The notes beneath the pieces are model-generated. The model was not told the DNA's origin, did not search any database, and saw only the letters and a list, made by a program, of their open reading frames with translations. This document shows positions 9,514-16,968 of a DNA stretch of 46,679 bases, one piece after another. The DNA lies in contig JAFYAQ010000006.1 in assembly GCA_017540645.1 (NCBI GenBank), positions 1 to 46,679 on the forward strand, given 5' to 3'. The number at the start of each line of letters is the position of its first letter. Within the stretch, counting starts at the first letter, position 1. The stretch is from Oscillospiraceae bacterium. GTDB lineage: Bacteria > Bacillota > Clostridia > Oscillospirales > Oscillospiraceae. The position numbers and the translations under genes were made by a program.

Positions 9514-10713
9514 TCATATATCTAAAATTTTATGGATCTTTTCTTTCAGATCGTCCAGCGTGGCGTCGTTTTCGATCACGGCGTCGCAGTGGGCACGGAA
9601 CCATTCGTCCCCGTGCTGGGCGTCGATCCGCGCCCGGGCGTAGTCCTCCGAAATGCCCTCCCGGGCCATGATCCTGGCGAGCCGGATCTCCCGGGGCGCC
9701 GTCACGCCGACGGTGAGCCCGCAGAGCCGGGACAGCCCGCTCTCAAAAAGGGCGATGGCGTCGATCACCGCCCCCTGTCCGCCCCGGAGGGCGTGATCCA
9801 GCAGACGGCGGCGCAGCTCCTCTTTCACATAGCGGTGGGAGATGTCGTTCAGCTCCCGCAGCTCCGCCGGGTCGGCAAACACGATCCGGCCCAGGGCCTT
9901 CCGGTCCAGTCCCTCCGGACCGAAGGCGGCGGGAAAACGCTGCTCCAGCTCTCGCAGCATGGGGACGCAGCTGCCCAGCAGCTCATGGTAGATCTCGTCG
10001 CAGTCCAGCGCCAGCAGTCCCCGCCGCTCCAGCTCCCGGAGGACCGTGGTCTTTCCGGTCCCGGTGCCGCCGGTGAGGCCGATGATGCGCATGCCGTCCA
10101 CCAGACAGCCGCCGATGGCCTCCATGGACAGAGCGCCCGGACGCAGGACCCGGTAGGGGGTGGCTGTCAGATCCAGAATGGTGCTCTCCCGGCCGATGCC
10201 GCAGGCTCCGCCGTCCACCACGGCGGCGATTCTGCCGTCAAAATACCCCAGCACCGCCTCCGCGGTCTTGGGGCTGGGCGCGCCGGAGGGATTGGCCGAG
10301 GGTCCCGCCAGCGGAGCCCCCAGCTGCCGCAGCAGGGCCAGGGTCAGGGGGTGATCCGGACAGCGCAGGCCCACGGTGGCCCCGCCCGCCCGGACAATGG
10401 AGGGAACGAGCTCCTTCGCCTTCAGCACCAGAGTCAGGGGCCCCGGCCAGAACCGGCCGGCCAGAGTATAGGCCGCGGCCGGGATGTCCCGGGCGTATCG
10501 TTCCATATCCTCCGGTCCGCCCACCATCAGGGAGAGGGGCTTCACCTCCGGGCGGCCCTTGACTTCATAGAGGGCGGCCACGGCGGCGGCGTCCAGGCCG
10601 TTGGCGCAGAGCCCGTACACCGTCTCTGTTGGCACGGCCACCAGTTCTCCGGCACGCAGCGCCTCCGCCGCCCGGGGCAGTTCGGATTCCTTGTGGAATA
10701 CCTGGGTCTCCAT
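9514..10713 (-). CDS. Fusion: threonylcarbamoyl-AMP synthase (Sua5/YrdC) + dephospho-CoA kinase (CoaE)
   Basis: One 399-residue frame carries two enzymes. Residues 1 to about 205 are a YrdC domain (PTETVYGLCANG, KGRPEVKPL, GPSANPSG, RESTILDL), which makes threonylcarbamoyl-AMP for the t6A37 tRNA modification. Residues about 208-399 are CoaE, starting MRIIGLTGG with P-loop GGTGTGKT (215-222), which phosphorylates dephospho-CoA in the last step of CoA synthesis. The usual C-terminal Sua5 domain is absent. No stop lies between the domains. Met208 could serve as an internal start, though only a weak GGTGG precedes it. The start directly abuts the prfA stop. Confidence 0.9.
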   Translation of the reverse strand: METQVFHKESELPRAAEALRAGELVAVPTETVYGLCANGLDAAAVAALYEVKGRPEVKPLSLMVGGPEDMERYARDIPAAAYTLAGRFWPGPLTLVLKAKELVPSIVRAGGATVGLRCPDHPLTLALLRQLGAPLAGPSANPSGAPSPKTAEAVLGYFDGRIAAVVDGGACGIGRESTILDLTATPYRVLRPGALSMEAIGGCLVDGMRIIGLTGGTGTGKTTVLRELERRGLLALDCDEIYHELLGSCVPMLRELEQRFPAAFGPEGLDRKALGRIVFADPAELRELNDISHRYVKEELRRRLLDHALRGGQGAVIDAIALFESGLSRLCGLTVGVTAPREIRLARIMAREGISEDYARARIDAQHGDEWFRAHCDAVIENDATLDDLKEKIHKILDI

Positions 10714-11781
10714 TTATTGTTCTCCTTCGCTTTGCCGCAGCTGCTCGGCCCGTCGGGCGGTCAGCAGCGCGTCGATCAGCTCGTCCAGATCCCCGTTCAT
10801 CACCGCGTCCAGACGGTAGAGCGTCAGGCCGATCCGGTGGTCCGTCACCCGGCCCTGGGGGAAGTTGTAGGTCCGGATCCGCTCGTTGCGCATGCCGCTG
10901 CCCACCTGGGAGCGACGCTGGGCGGCCACATCGGCGTCCTGCCGCTCCTTTTCCGCCTGGGACAGCCGGGACGCCAGGATGCTCAGGGCCCTGGCCTTGT
11001 TTTTATATTGGCTGCGCTCGTCCTGGCACTCCACCACCGTGCCCGTGGGCAGGTGGGTTACCCGGATGGCGCTGGAAGTCTTGTTTACCTTCTGCCCGCC
11101 GGCGCCGGAGGAACGGAAGGTGTCGATCTGCACGTCGTTCAAGTCCAGATGGAATTCCGCCTCGCTGAGCTGGGGCAGCACCGCCACGGTGCAGGTGCTG
11201 GTATGGATGCGCCCCTGGGTCTCTGTCTCCGGCACCCGCTGCACCCGGTGGACGCCGCTTTCAAAGCGGAAGCGGGAGAAGGCGCCCTCTCCCTCCACGA
11301 TGAAGCTGACCTCCCGGATGCCGCCCAGCTCCGTCTCGTTCAGGTTGGCAAGCTCCAGCCGGTAGTGCCGCCGCTCGGCGTACATGCTGTACATCCGGTA
11401 GAGGTCATAGGCGAACAGCGCGCTCTCCTCTCCGCCCACGCCGGCGCGGATCTCCACGATCACGTTTTTGTCATCGTCCGGGTCTTTGGGCAGCAGCAGA
11501 AGCTTCAGCTCCTCCTCCGAGGCGGCCAGCTCCCGCTCCGCCTCCTGAACGGTCTCCCGGGCCAGTTCCCGCAGTTCCGGGTCGGAGAGCAGCTCCCGGG
11601 CGCTCTCCAGCTCCTGGCGGCTGCGCCGGCAGCGGTCCCAGGCCTCCATCAGCGGGGCAAGCTCCGCCTTCTCCCGGCTGAGCGCCGCGGCCCGCTCCGG
11701 GTCGGCCCAGACCTCCGGCTGGGAGAGGAAGAACTCTATTTCCCTGTACTTCTCCTCCAGAGGCCGCAGTTTCTCCTCCAT
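10714..11781 (-). CDS. prfA: Peptide chain release factor 1
   Basis: A 355-residue class I release factor that reads UAA and UAG stops on the ribosome. The peptidyl-hydrolysis motif GGQ is at 228-230 within [16 protein letters not shown]-x-T codon-recognition tripeptide (PET, 184-186) marks it as RF1 rather than RF2. Length is normal. It is the first gene of the minus-strand operon, preceded by a good promoter, and its TAA stop touches the ATG of the Sua5-CoaE gene. The methyltransferase gene prmC, often next to prfA, is not here. Confidence 0.97.
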   Translation of the reverse strand: MEEKLRPLEEKYREIEFFLSQPEVWADPERAAALSREKAELAPLMEAWDRCRRSRQELESARELLSDPELRELARETVQEAERELAASEEELKLLLLPKDPDDDKNVIVEIRAGVGGEESALFAYDLYRMYSMYAERRHYRLELANLNETELGGIREVSFIVEGEGAFSRFRFESGVHRVQRVPETETQGRIHTSTCTVAVLPQLSEAEFHLDLNDVQIDTFRSSGAGGQKVNKTSSAIRVTHLPTGTVVECQDERSQYKNKARALSILASRLSQAEKERQDADVAAQRRSQVGSGMRNERIRTYNFPQGRVTDHRIGLTLYRLDAVMNGDLDELIDALLTARRAEQLRQSEGEQ

Positions 11782-11814
11782 AGCCGTCCCTTTCCTTGCG
11801 CAGAATAATAATAT

Positions 11815-11843
11815 ACTATATCATACCCCTTTGAGAATGTAAA
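11815..11843 (-). promoter_or_regulatory. Promoter of the prfA operon
   Basis: On the minus strand TTTACA and TATAGT are 17 bases apart, with a TGA just before the -10 box (extended -10). It lies about 35 bases upstream of the prfA ATG and diverges from the tRNA-Leu promoter. Confidence 0.7.
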
Positions 11844-11886
11844 TGGATGGGGGAGGCATGCCGGCCGGGAAAAGGAAAAAATCATC

Positions 11887-11915
11887 TTGCAAAGCCCCAG
11901 GAAAGCGGTTATAAT
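11887..11915 (+). promoter_or_regulatory. Promoter of tRNA-Leu
   Basis: TTGCAA (11887-11892) and a perfect TATAAT (11910-11915) are 17 bases apart, placing the transcript start about seven bases before the mature tRNA 5' end. Confidence 0.75.
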
Positions 11916-11928
11916 AACAGCGTTTCAC

Positions 11929-12015
11929 GCCGGTGTGGTGGAATTGGCAGACGCCCGGGACTCAAAATCCCGTGTCCGCAAGGACGTGCGGGTTCGACCC
12001 CCGCCACCGGCACCA
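11929..12015 (+). tRNA. tRNA-Leu, anticodon CAA
   Basis: A complete 87-base class II tRNA that reads UUG. The acceptor arms GCCGGTG and CACCGGC pair fully, followed by discriminator A and an encoded CCA. The anticodon stem CGGGA/TCCCG closes a seven-base loop CTCAAAA, giving anticodon CAA. A variable arm (TGTCCGCAAGGACGTG) and the T arm with GGTTCGACCC follow. It has its own promoter and terminator. It marks the edge between the housekeeping operon and the accessory island. Confidence 0.96.
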
Positions 12016-12051
12016 GAAAAGGGGAAATCCGATCAGGATTTCCCCTTTTCT
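12015..12051 (+). terminator. Intrinsic terminator of tRNA-Leu
   Basis: A perfect 16-base-pair stem (AGAAAAGGGGAAATCC and its complement) encloses a five-base loop, GATCA. The A-rich 5' arm and U-rich 3' arm suit termination directly behind the tRNA. Confidence 0.85.
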
Positions 12052-12095
12052 GGTGTCGCGCCTTGGGCGCGGGATGATCCGCTGCGCTCAAATGA

Positions 12096-12125
12096 CGCGA
12101 GAGGGTCACACCCTCCCCTCTCGCG
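12096..12125. repeat. Inverted repeat in gene-poor stretch
   Basis: Nine-base arms CGCGAGAGG / CCTCTCGCG are separated by 12 bases. It is the first of three dyad elements in the 365 bases between the tRNA terminator and the TetR operator. I see no gene in that stretch. Confidence 0.6.
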
Positions 12126-12192
12126 CTCACCCCATGCAGACCTGGAAGTCGGTTCGGATATAGATTCGTCCGGTGCACCACGTCAAAACGTC

Positions 12193-12254
12193 AAAACAAG
12201 GTCATGAGGTCATGGGGCGGTACACACCGCCCCATGACCTCATGGCCTTGTTTT
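12193..12254. repeat. 28-base inverted repeat with six-base loop
   Basis: The arms (12193-12220 and 12227-12254) match at 27 of 28 positions around the loop TACACA. Each arm holds two copies of GGTCATG. It is followed by TTCCTTTT on the plus strand, so it could terminate transcription in either direction. Its length is beyond an ordinary terminator, so it may be a palindromic mobile-element or recombination remnant. A short tandem repeat, CGTCAAAA twice, precedes it. Confidence 0.75.
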
Positions 12255-12260
12255 CCTTTT

Positions 12261-12297
12261 CCGCCGCAAACCCGCTCTTCGCCGGGCTTTGCGGCGG
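12261..12297. repeat. GC-rich inverted repeat
   Basis: CCGCCGCAAA-CCCG pairs with CGGG-C-TTTGCGGCGG apart from one bulged base, forming a third hairpin just behind the 28-base dyad. It has no U-run. The remaining sequence up to 12416 shows no gene I can support. Confidence 0.55.
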
Positions 12298-12416
12298 GTT
12301 CGGCCTGGACCCGGAAGGCCCCGCCCGAACCGCCGGCCGACCGCGCAGACACAGGCATGGTCCAAATCGTCTTCCGCCGTTTTAACAGGCAAGGGAGGGG
12401 AAATTTTTTCAAAATG

Positions 12417-12469
12417 GTTGACACAGTGTCAACAAAGGCGTACACTGTCATCGTTGACACGGCGTCAAC
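12417..12469 (+). promoter_or_regulatory. Promoter with twin TetR-type operators
   Basis: A perfect palindrome, GTTGACACAGTGTCAAC (12417-12433), contains the -35 box TTGACA. Seventeen bases later is TACACT (12441-12446), the -10 box. A second copy, GTTGACACGGCGTCAAC (12453-12469), differs at one position and covers the start site. The repeats are centred 36 bases apart. They precede the TetR-family gene and so are most simply its own operators, giving autorepression of the following operon. Confidence 0.75.
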
Positions 12470-12501
12470 CGCCGTTTCCCGTGAGGCAGAAAGGAGAGGC
12501 C

Positions 12502-13125
12502 ATGTTCAAAGGAACACCAGAGCTGATCGCGCATAGGCGGGAGGAGATCATCCGTGCCTGCGAAAAACTCTATCAGACAATGAGCTTCAAGGAGATCACG
12601 CTGAAAGAGATCGGAAATGAGACCTCGTTCTCCCGGCCCGCGATCTATAACTATTTTCAGACAAAGGAAGAAATCTTTCTCGCGCTGTTTGAATTGGAAT
12701 ATAAGCGCTGGAACGAAGACCTTGAAAAAATACGGGAAGAGGAAGAGCCGCTTACGAGAGTTCAGGTGGCGGAGAGGATAGCCCGTTCCCTGGAAAAGCG
12801 GGAGCAGCTGCTGAAGCTTCTTTCCATGAATAACTACGATATGGAGGCCAACAGCCGGCCGGAGCTTCTGACGACCTTCAAGGCGGCATACGGAAGATCC
12901 ATGGAAATCATTCGCGGCATTCTGTCCAGATTCTGCCCGGAGATCAGCGAGGGTGAACGGGAAAACTTCATTTACGTGTTCTATCCGTTTATGTTCGGAA
13001 TCTATCCCTACGCCAAGGTAACGGAAAAGCAGAAGGCGGCAATGCGGGAGGCACAAGTGGATTTTGCCTGGCATTCGATCTATGAAATCACCTATAACTG
13101 CCTGATCAGGCTGTTGGAACAATAA
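12502..13125 (+). CDS. TetR/AcrR family transcriptional regulator
   Basis: A 207-residue regulator. An N-terminal helix-turn-helix (residues about 25-60; FKEITLKEIGNETSFSRPAI, then YNYFQTKEEIF) is followed by a helical ligand domain with no recognisable subgroup. The longer open frame upstream is rejected: the ATG at 12502 follows AAGGAGAGGC and gives a normal TetR N-terminus. Two matching palindromes lie in its promoter. The aldo/keto reductase gene begins 17 bases after its stop, so it probably represses the whole redox operon until an inducer, perhaps a reactive carbonyl or quinone, binds. Confidence 0.92.
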   Translation: MFKGTPELIAHRREEIIRACEKLYQTMSFKEITLKEIGNETSFSRPAIYNYFQTKEEIFLALFELEYKRWNEDLEKIREEEEPLTRVQVAERIARSLEKREQLLKLLSMNNYDMEANSRPELLTTFKAAYGRSMEIIRGILSRFCPEISEGERENFIYVFYPFMFGIYPYAKVTEKQKAAMREAQVDFAWHSIYEITYNCLIRLLEQ

Positions 13126-13142
13126 ACCGGGGAGGAAAAACA

Positions 13143-14075
13143 ATGGCAAACTTACCGAAAATCGCCCTCGGCGCATGGGCATGGGGCAACGACGGGACCT
13201 TCGGCGGCAATTTCACTGCGGAAAACCTGCGGCCGATCTTTGACACGGCGATGGCACACGGCCTGAACCTGTGGGATACGGCATACGCCTATGGCATGGG
13301 AACCTCCGAGAAGGTGCTCGCCGGTTTCCTGAAAGGGCTTCCGAGAGAGGCGTATCTTATCTCCGACAAGTTTACGCCACAGTGCGCCAACGGCAAGGCT
13401 ACGGCTATGGCGGACATGATCGAGATGCAGCTTCAGCTTATGGACTTGGACCGGTTTGATATCTACTGGATCCACAACGTCTGGGACGCACCCCATTGGA
13501 CGGAAGAGCTGGCAAAGTATTATGAGGGGAAAGACAATGTGCCGCTTCTCGGCGTCTCCAACCACAATCTGGCGGAGATCAGGCAGGCGAATGATATTCT
13601 TCAAAACCACGGCTTGAAGCTCTCCGCAGTGCAGAACCACTACAGCCTCATCAACCGCTCTTCGGAGGATTCCGGCATTCTGGAGTACTGCAGAGAAAAC
13701 GATATTGCTTTCTTTGCCTATATGGTGCTGGAGCAGGGCGCGCTGTCCGGTAAGTATGATACCGCTCACCCCATGCCGACCGGTTCCGCCAGGGCGGAGA
13801 CCTATAACCCGGTTCTCGACAAGCTGGAGATCCTGAACGCAGAACTGAAGAAACTGGCTGAGAAGAACGGCGTCGGCGCGGCGCAGATCCCGGTCGCCTG
13901 GGCGATCGCCAAGGGCACCCTCCCGATCATCGGTGTGACAAAGGAAAACCAGGTGCTGGACGCGGTGAAGGCGGCCAACGTCACTTTGACTGCCGAAGAA
14001 ACCGAGGAACTTGAAACAATCGCTGACAGCCTTAAGCTGAATGTGATCCGTTTCTGGGAAAAGGAGATGAAGTAA
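13143..14075 (+). CDS. Aldo/keto reductase
   Basis: A 310-residue TIM-barrel NADPH-dependent oxidoreductase, cytoplasmic. The catalytic tetrad is visible: Asp45 and Tyr50 in WDTAYAYGMGTSE, Lys76 in ISDKF and His111 in YWIHN. The cofactor end reads GVTKENQVLDAV. GGGGAGG stands before the ATG. It is the first enzyme of the TetR operon and its stop lies one base before the flavin reductase start. Carbonyl reduction is certain as a family activity; the substrate is unknown. Confidence 0.94.
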   Translation: MANLPKIALGAWAWGNDGTFGGNFTAENLRPIFDTAMAHGLNLWDTAYAYGMGTSEKVLAGFLKGLPREAYLISDKFTPQCANGKATAMADMIEMQLQLMDLDRFDIYWIHNVWDAPHWTEELAKYYEGKDNVPLLGVSNHNLAEIRQANDILQNHGLKLSAVQNHYSLINRSSEDSGILEYCRENDIAFFAYMVLEQGALSGKYDTAHPMPTGSARAETYNPVLDKLEILNAELKKLAEKNGVGAAQIPVAWAIAKGTLPIIGVTKENQVLDAVKAANVTLTAEETEELETIADSLKLNVIRFWEKEMK

Positions 14076-14076
14076 G

Positions 14077-14619
14077 ATGAGCAAGAAAAACATCGGAGCG
14101 ACCCTCGCCCTGTATCCCTGCCCGGTCATCGTTGTGGGGGCTATGGTGAATAACAAACCGACCTGGACGCTCGTAGCCCATGCGGGAACGGTGGCGCACA
14201 CGCATCTGATGGTTTCCCTCGTGCAGGCCCACTACATCAATCAGGGCATCCGGGAGAATAAAAAGCTCTCTGTAAACGTGGTGGACGAATCCTGGCTGAA
14301 GGATGCAGACCGCATGGGAACCATCTCCGGCAGCAAGGTCGACAAGTCCGAAGCGTTTGCCTGGACCATGGGCGAAAACGGCGCTCCGCTGATCGACGAG
14401 GCAAAGGTCTCCATCGAGTGTGAAGTGGACGGCAACTATGAGCTGGAGCATTTCGATCACTTTATCTGCAAGATCCTTGCCACCTATGCGGATGAGGCCG
14501 TCCTGAACGAGAAGGGCAAGATCGATTATCATGTATTCAAGCCGGTGCTCTTTGAGTTTCCGACTTATGAGTATTTCGTCACCGGCGGGAAAGTAGGCAA
14601 CTGCGGGAAGATGAACTGA
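14077..14619 (+). CDS. Flavin reductase-like (FMN-binding split-barrel) protein
   Basis: A 180-residue protein resembling the flavin-reductase-like family. The N-terminal part (LYPCPVIVVGAMVNNKPTWT) matches the usual start of the split barrel. Members bind FMN and either reduce free flavin with NAD(P)H or act as small flavoproteins. It is cytoplasmic with no signal. It starts one base after the aldo/keto reductase stop, with its ribosome site (AAGGAGA) inside that gene. Together they suggest a source of reduced flavin for the flavodoxins that follow. Confidence 0.88.
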   Translation: MSKKNIGATLALYPCPVIVVGAMVNNKPTWTLVAHAGTVAHTHLMVSLVQAHYINQGIRENKKLSVNVVDESWLKDADRMGTISGSKVDKSEAFAWTMGENGAPLIDEAKVSIECEVDGNYELEHFDHFICKILATYADEAVLNEKGKIDYHVFKPVLFEFPTYEYFVTGGKVGNCGKMN

Positions 14620-14625
14620 GTTTAT

Positions 14626-14657
14626 ACAAGTCTCTGGCAAGATCGTCAGGGACTTGT
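14626..14657 (+). promoter_or_regulatory. Intercistronic stem-loop
   Basis: Arms of 13 bases (ACAAGTCTCTGGC and its near complement, two wobble or mismatch positions) enclose AAGATC between the flavin reductase and flavodoxin genes. There is no U-run. It may be a processing or mRNA-stability element setting different levels of the two products. Confidence 0.5.
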
Positions 14658-14685
14658 ACCCATATCTGAGAAGGAGAAGACCGGC

Positions 14686-15165
14686 ATGGCAAAGAAGATT
14701 CTTGTGGCAGTTTTTTCGGCAAGCGGTGTGACCAAGGCGGTGGGAGAGGAGATCGCCCGTGTTGCCGATGCGGATTTCTTTGAGATCGTTCCCCAAGAGC
14801 TGTATTCCTCTGACGACCTGAACTGGATGAATAAAAAGAGCCGCAGCAGTGTGGAGATGAACGATCCGACGGCAAGGCCCGAGATCGCGGGAAAGGTAGC
14901 GGATATGGATTCTTACGACACCGTGATCGTGGGCTTCCCGATCTGGTGGGGCGCGGCCCCCCGGATCATCGATACATTCCTGGAAAGCTATGATTTTTCC
15001 GGAAAGAAGATCGTCCCTTTCTGCACCTCCGGCGGAAGCGGCGTGGGCAGAAGCGACTCCGCTCTTCATAAGGATGTAAGCGGGGATGTAAAATGGGCAA
15101 AGGGAAGGCAGATCAACCGCCCGAATGAAACGGTGATCCGCCGCTGGCTGAACGAGGTGCTGTAA
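14686..15165 (+). CDS. Flavodoxin
   Basis: A 159-residue cytoplasmic flavodoxin. The FMN phosphate loop SASGVT is at residues 11-16, and the isoalloxazine-side loop FPIWWG follows around 85-90. The C-terminal PFCTSGGSGVGRS is typical of this clostridial subgroup. It would carry one or two electrons on FMN. The start follows GAGAAGGAGA. Its TAA stop shares a base with the next ATG (TAATG), so the aldo/keto reductase is coupled. The flavodoxin domain of the lipoprotein at 16217 is a close paralogue. Confidence 0.93.
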   Translation: MAKKILVAVFSASGVTKAVGEEIARVADADFFEIVPQELYSSDDLNWMNKKSRSSVEMNDPTARPEIAGKVADMDSYDTVIVGFPIWWGAAPRIIDTFLESYDFSGKKIVPFCTSGGSGVGRSDSALHKDVSGDVKWAKGRQINRPNETVIRRWLNEVL

Positions 15166-16220
15166 TGATGAAGTATACAAAGCTTGGCAATTCAGACCTG
15201 ACGGTCTCCCGGATCTGCATGGGCTGTATGGGCTTCGGTGATTCCGGACGCGGCCAGCACAGCTGGACCATCGACGAGGAGCATACCAGAGAAATCATCA
15301 AGAGGGGCCTGGACCTGGGCGTAAACTTTTACGATACAGCCATCGCCTACCAGAGCGGCACCAGCGAACAGTATCTGGGCAGGGCGCTCCGGGACTTTGC
15401 AAAACGGGAGGACGTGGTGGTCGCCACCAAGTTCCTGCCCCGGACGACCGCCGAGCTGGAAGCCGGCGTCAGCGGACAGCGGCACATCGAAACCATGGTC
15501 GACACCAGCCTGAAAAATCTGGGCATGGACTATGTGGATCTCTACATCTATCACATGTGGGACTGGAACACGCCGATCTATGACATCATGGATGGGCTGG
15601 ACCGGATCGTAAAGGCCGGCAAGGCCAGATTTATCGGTATTTCCAACTGCTATGCCTGGCAGATCGCCAAGGCCAACGCCATTGCGGAGAGAGAAGGGTT
15701 CGCGAAGTTCGTCTCCGTCCAGGGGCACTACAACCTGATCTTCCGGGAAGAGGAACGGGAAATGGTACCCTACTGCAGCGAGGAGAACATCGCCCTGACG
15801 CCTTACAGTGCCCTGGCTTCCGGCAGGCTCTCCCGGCTGCCCGGTGAAGGCGGGACGAAGCGTGCCGAGGAAGACGCCTACGCAAAGTTCAAATATGACG
15901 CCACGGCTGCACAGGACAAGGTGATCATCTCCCGGGTGGCGGAGATCGCGGAAAGGCACGGCGTGACCATGACCGAAGTTTCTCTGGCCTGGCTGCTGAC
16001 GAAGGTGACCTCGCCTGTGGTGGGAGCGACCAGGCTCCATCACATCGAAGGGGCGGCGAAAGCCGTCGATCTGGAGCTGACTGCGGCGGAGATCGCCTAT
16101 CTGGAAGAGCCCTACGTGCCGCATCCGCTCGCCGGCGTCATGGCGCAGAACAAGCCTGCGGCCGCAAAAGAAAAGCACGTCTGGTCCACAGGAGACCAGA
16201 AGATCGGAGCAGAAACATGA
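15165..16220 (+). CDS. Aldo/keto reductase
   Basis: A 351-residue NAD(P)H-dependent reductase of the YajO/general-stress type. The tetrad is Asp57 and Tyr62 (YDTAIAYQSGTSE), Lys89 (ATKFLP) and His130 (YIYHMWD). The cofactor region reads VVGATRLHHIEGA. Two ATG codons are tandem; the first overlaps the flavodoxin stop. Its stop overlaps the next start (ATGA). It is not a close copy of the aldo/keto reductase at 13143, so the operon has two distinct carbonyl reductases. Substrate unknown. Confidence 0.94.
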   Translation: MMKYTKLGNSDLTVSRICMGCMGFGDSGRGQHSWTIDEEHTREIIKRGLDLGVNFYDTAIAYQSGTSEQYLGRALRDFAKREDVVVATKFLPRTTAELEAGVSGQRHIETMVDTSLKNLGMDYVDLYIYHMWDWNTPIYDIMDGLDRIVKAGKARFIGISNCYAWQIAKANAIAEREGFAKFVSVQGHYNLIFREEEREMVPYCSEENIALTPYSALASGRLSRLPGEGGTKRAEEDAYAKFKYDATAAQDKVIISRVAEIAERHGVTMTEVSLAWLLTKVTSPVVGATRLHHIEGAAKAVDLELTAAEIAYLEEPYVPHPLAGVMAQNKPAAAKEKHVWSTGDQKIGAET

Positions 16221-16948
16221 GCAACACCATGAAAAAATCATTTTCCTTTTTCCTCGCGGCGCTGCTGATCCTGGGCCTTGCGGCCTGCGGAAATCATGCA
16301 GGGACGGAGCCCGCAGAGAGCCGGACCCCGGCCGGATCTGCAACAGAAGCGGCCTCCGGGGAGACCGCTTCCATGCCGGAGAACGCGGAGAACGGATCGT
16401 CTGAAAGCACAGGCACTCCGGAGGCATCCGGTGAAGCGGGAACAGTTCCCTCTTCCGGCGATGAGGAGGATCAAAGCCGCACTTTGGTCGTTTATTTCTC
16501 TGCCACCGGCACCACGAAGGGCGTGGCCGAAAAGATCGCGGCACTCACCGGCGGCGATCTGTATGAGATCGTCCCGGCAGAACCATATTCGAACGCGGAC
16601 CTGAACTGGAACGACCGCAGCAGCCGTTCCACCAGAGAACAGAATGACAAGAGCGCAAGGCCCGGGATCGGAAGCGAGCGGATCGATCTGACCGGCTACA
16701 CGACGATCTATATCGGCTTTCCCATCTGGTGGGGCGAAGAACCGCGCATCATGGACACGTTTGTGGAAAGCTACCGCTTTGACGGCATGACCATGATCCC
16801 GTTCTGCACATCCTCCAGCAGCGGCATCGGCAGGAGCGGCTCCAACATGGAGGCCCTCGCCGGAAGCGGCACATGGCTGGACGGCAAACGGTTCGGCGGA
16901 AATGTTTCGCAGGCGGACCTTCAGTCCTGGATCGACGGTCTGAGGTAA
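16217..16948 (+). CDS. Lipoprotein flavodoxin (extracytoplasmic)
   Basis: A 243-residue protein with a signal peptide and lipobox LAAC (Cys24; Cys20 if translation starts at the MKKSF methionine at 16229). A Ser/Thr/Glu/Pro-rich linker runs to about residue 90. A complete flavodoxin domain follows: the phosphate loop SATGTT, then FPIWWGEEPRI and PFCTSSSSGIGRS. It matches the cytoplasmic flavodoxin at 14686 across DLNW, SRS, ARP, FPIWWG and GRS blocks. It should be tethered outside the membrane. Exported flavodoxin domains are unusual, because FMN must be loaded outside or the protein exported folded. The start overlaps the previous stop. Confidence 0.9.
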   Translation: MSNTMKKSFSFFLAALLILGLAACGNHAGTEPAESRTPAGSATEAASGETASMPENAENGSSESTGTPEASGEAGTVPSSGDEEDQSRTLVVYFSATGTTKGVAEKIAALTGGDLYEIVPAEPYSNADLNWNDRSSRSTREQNDKSARPGIGSERIDLTGYTTIYIGFPIWWGEEPRIMDTFVESYRFDGMTMIPFCTSSSSGIGRSGSNMEALAGSGTWLDGKRFGGNVSQADLQSWIDGLR

Positions 16949-16968
16949 AGGATCGGAGGGCGGGAATC

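Noticed and set aside
6611..9643. 1010-codon plus-strand open frame opposite the kinase and aminopeptidase
   Set aside because: Same cause: composition is typical of reverse-complement GC-rich coding, and the minus strand carries intact catalytic motifs.
12100..12416. Short open frames in both directions in the gene-poor stretch
   Set aside because: They run through the inverted repeats, have no ribosome sites and resemble no protein.
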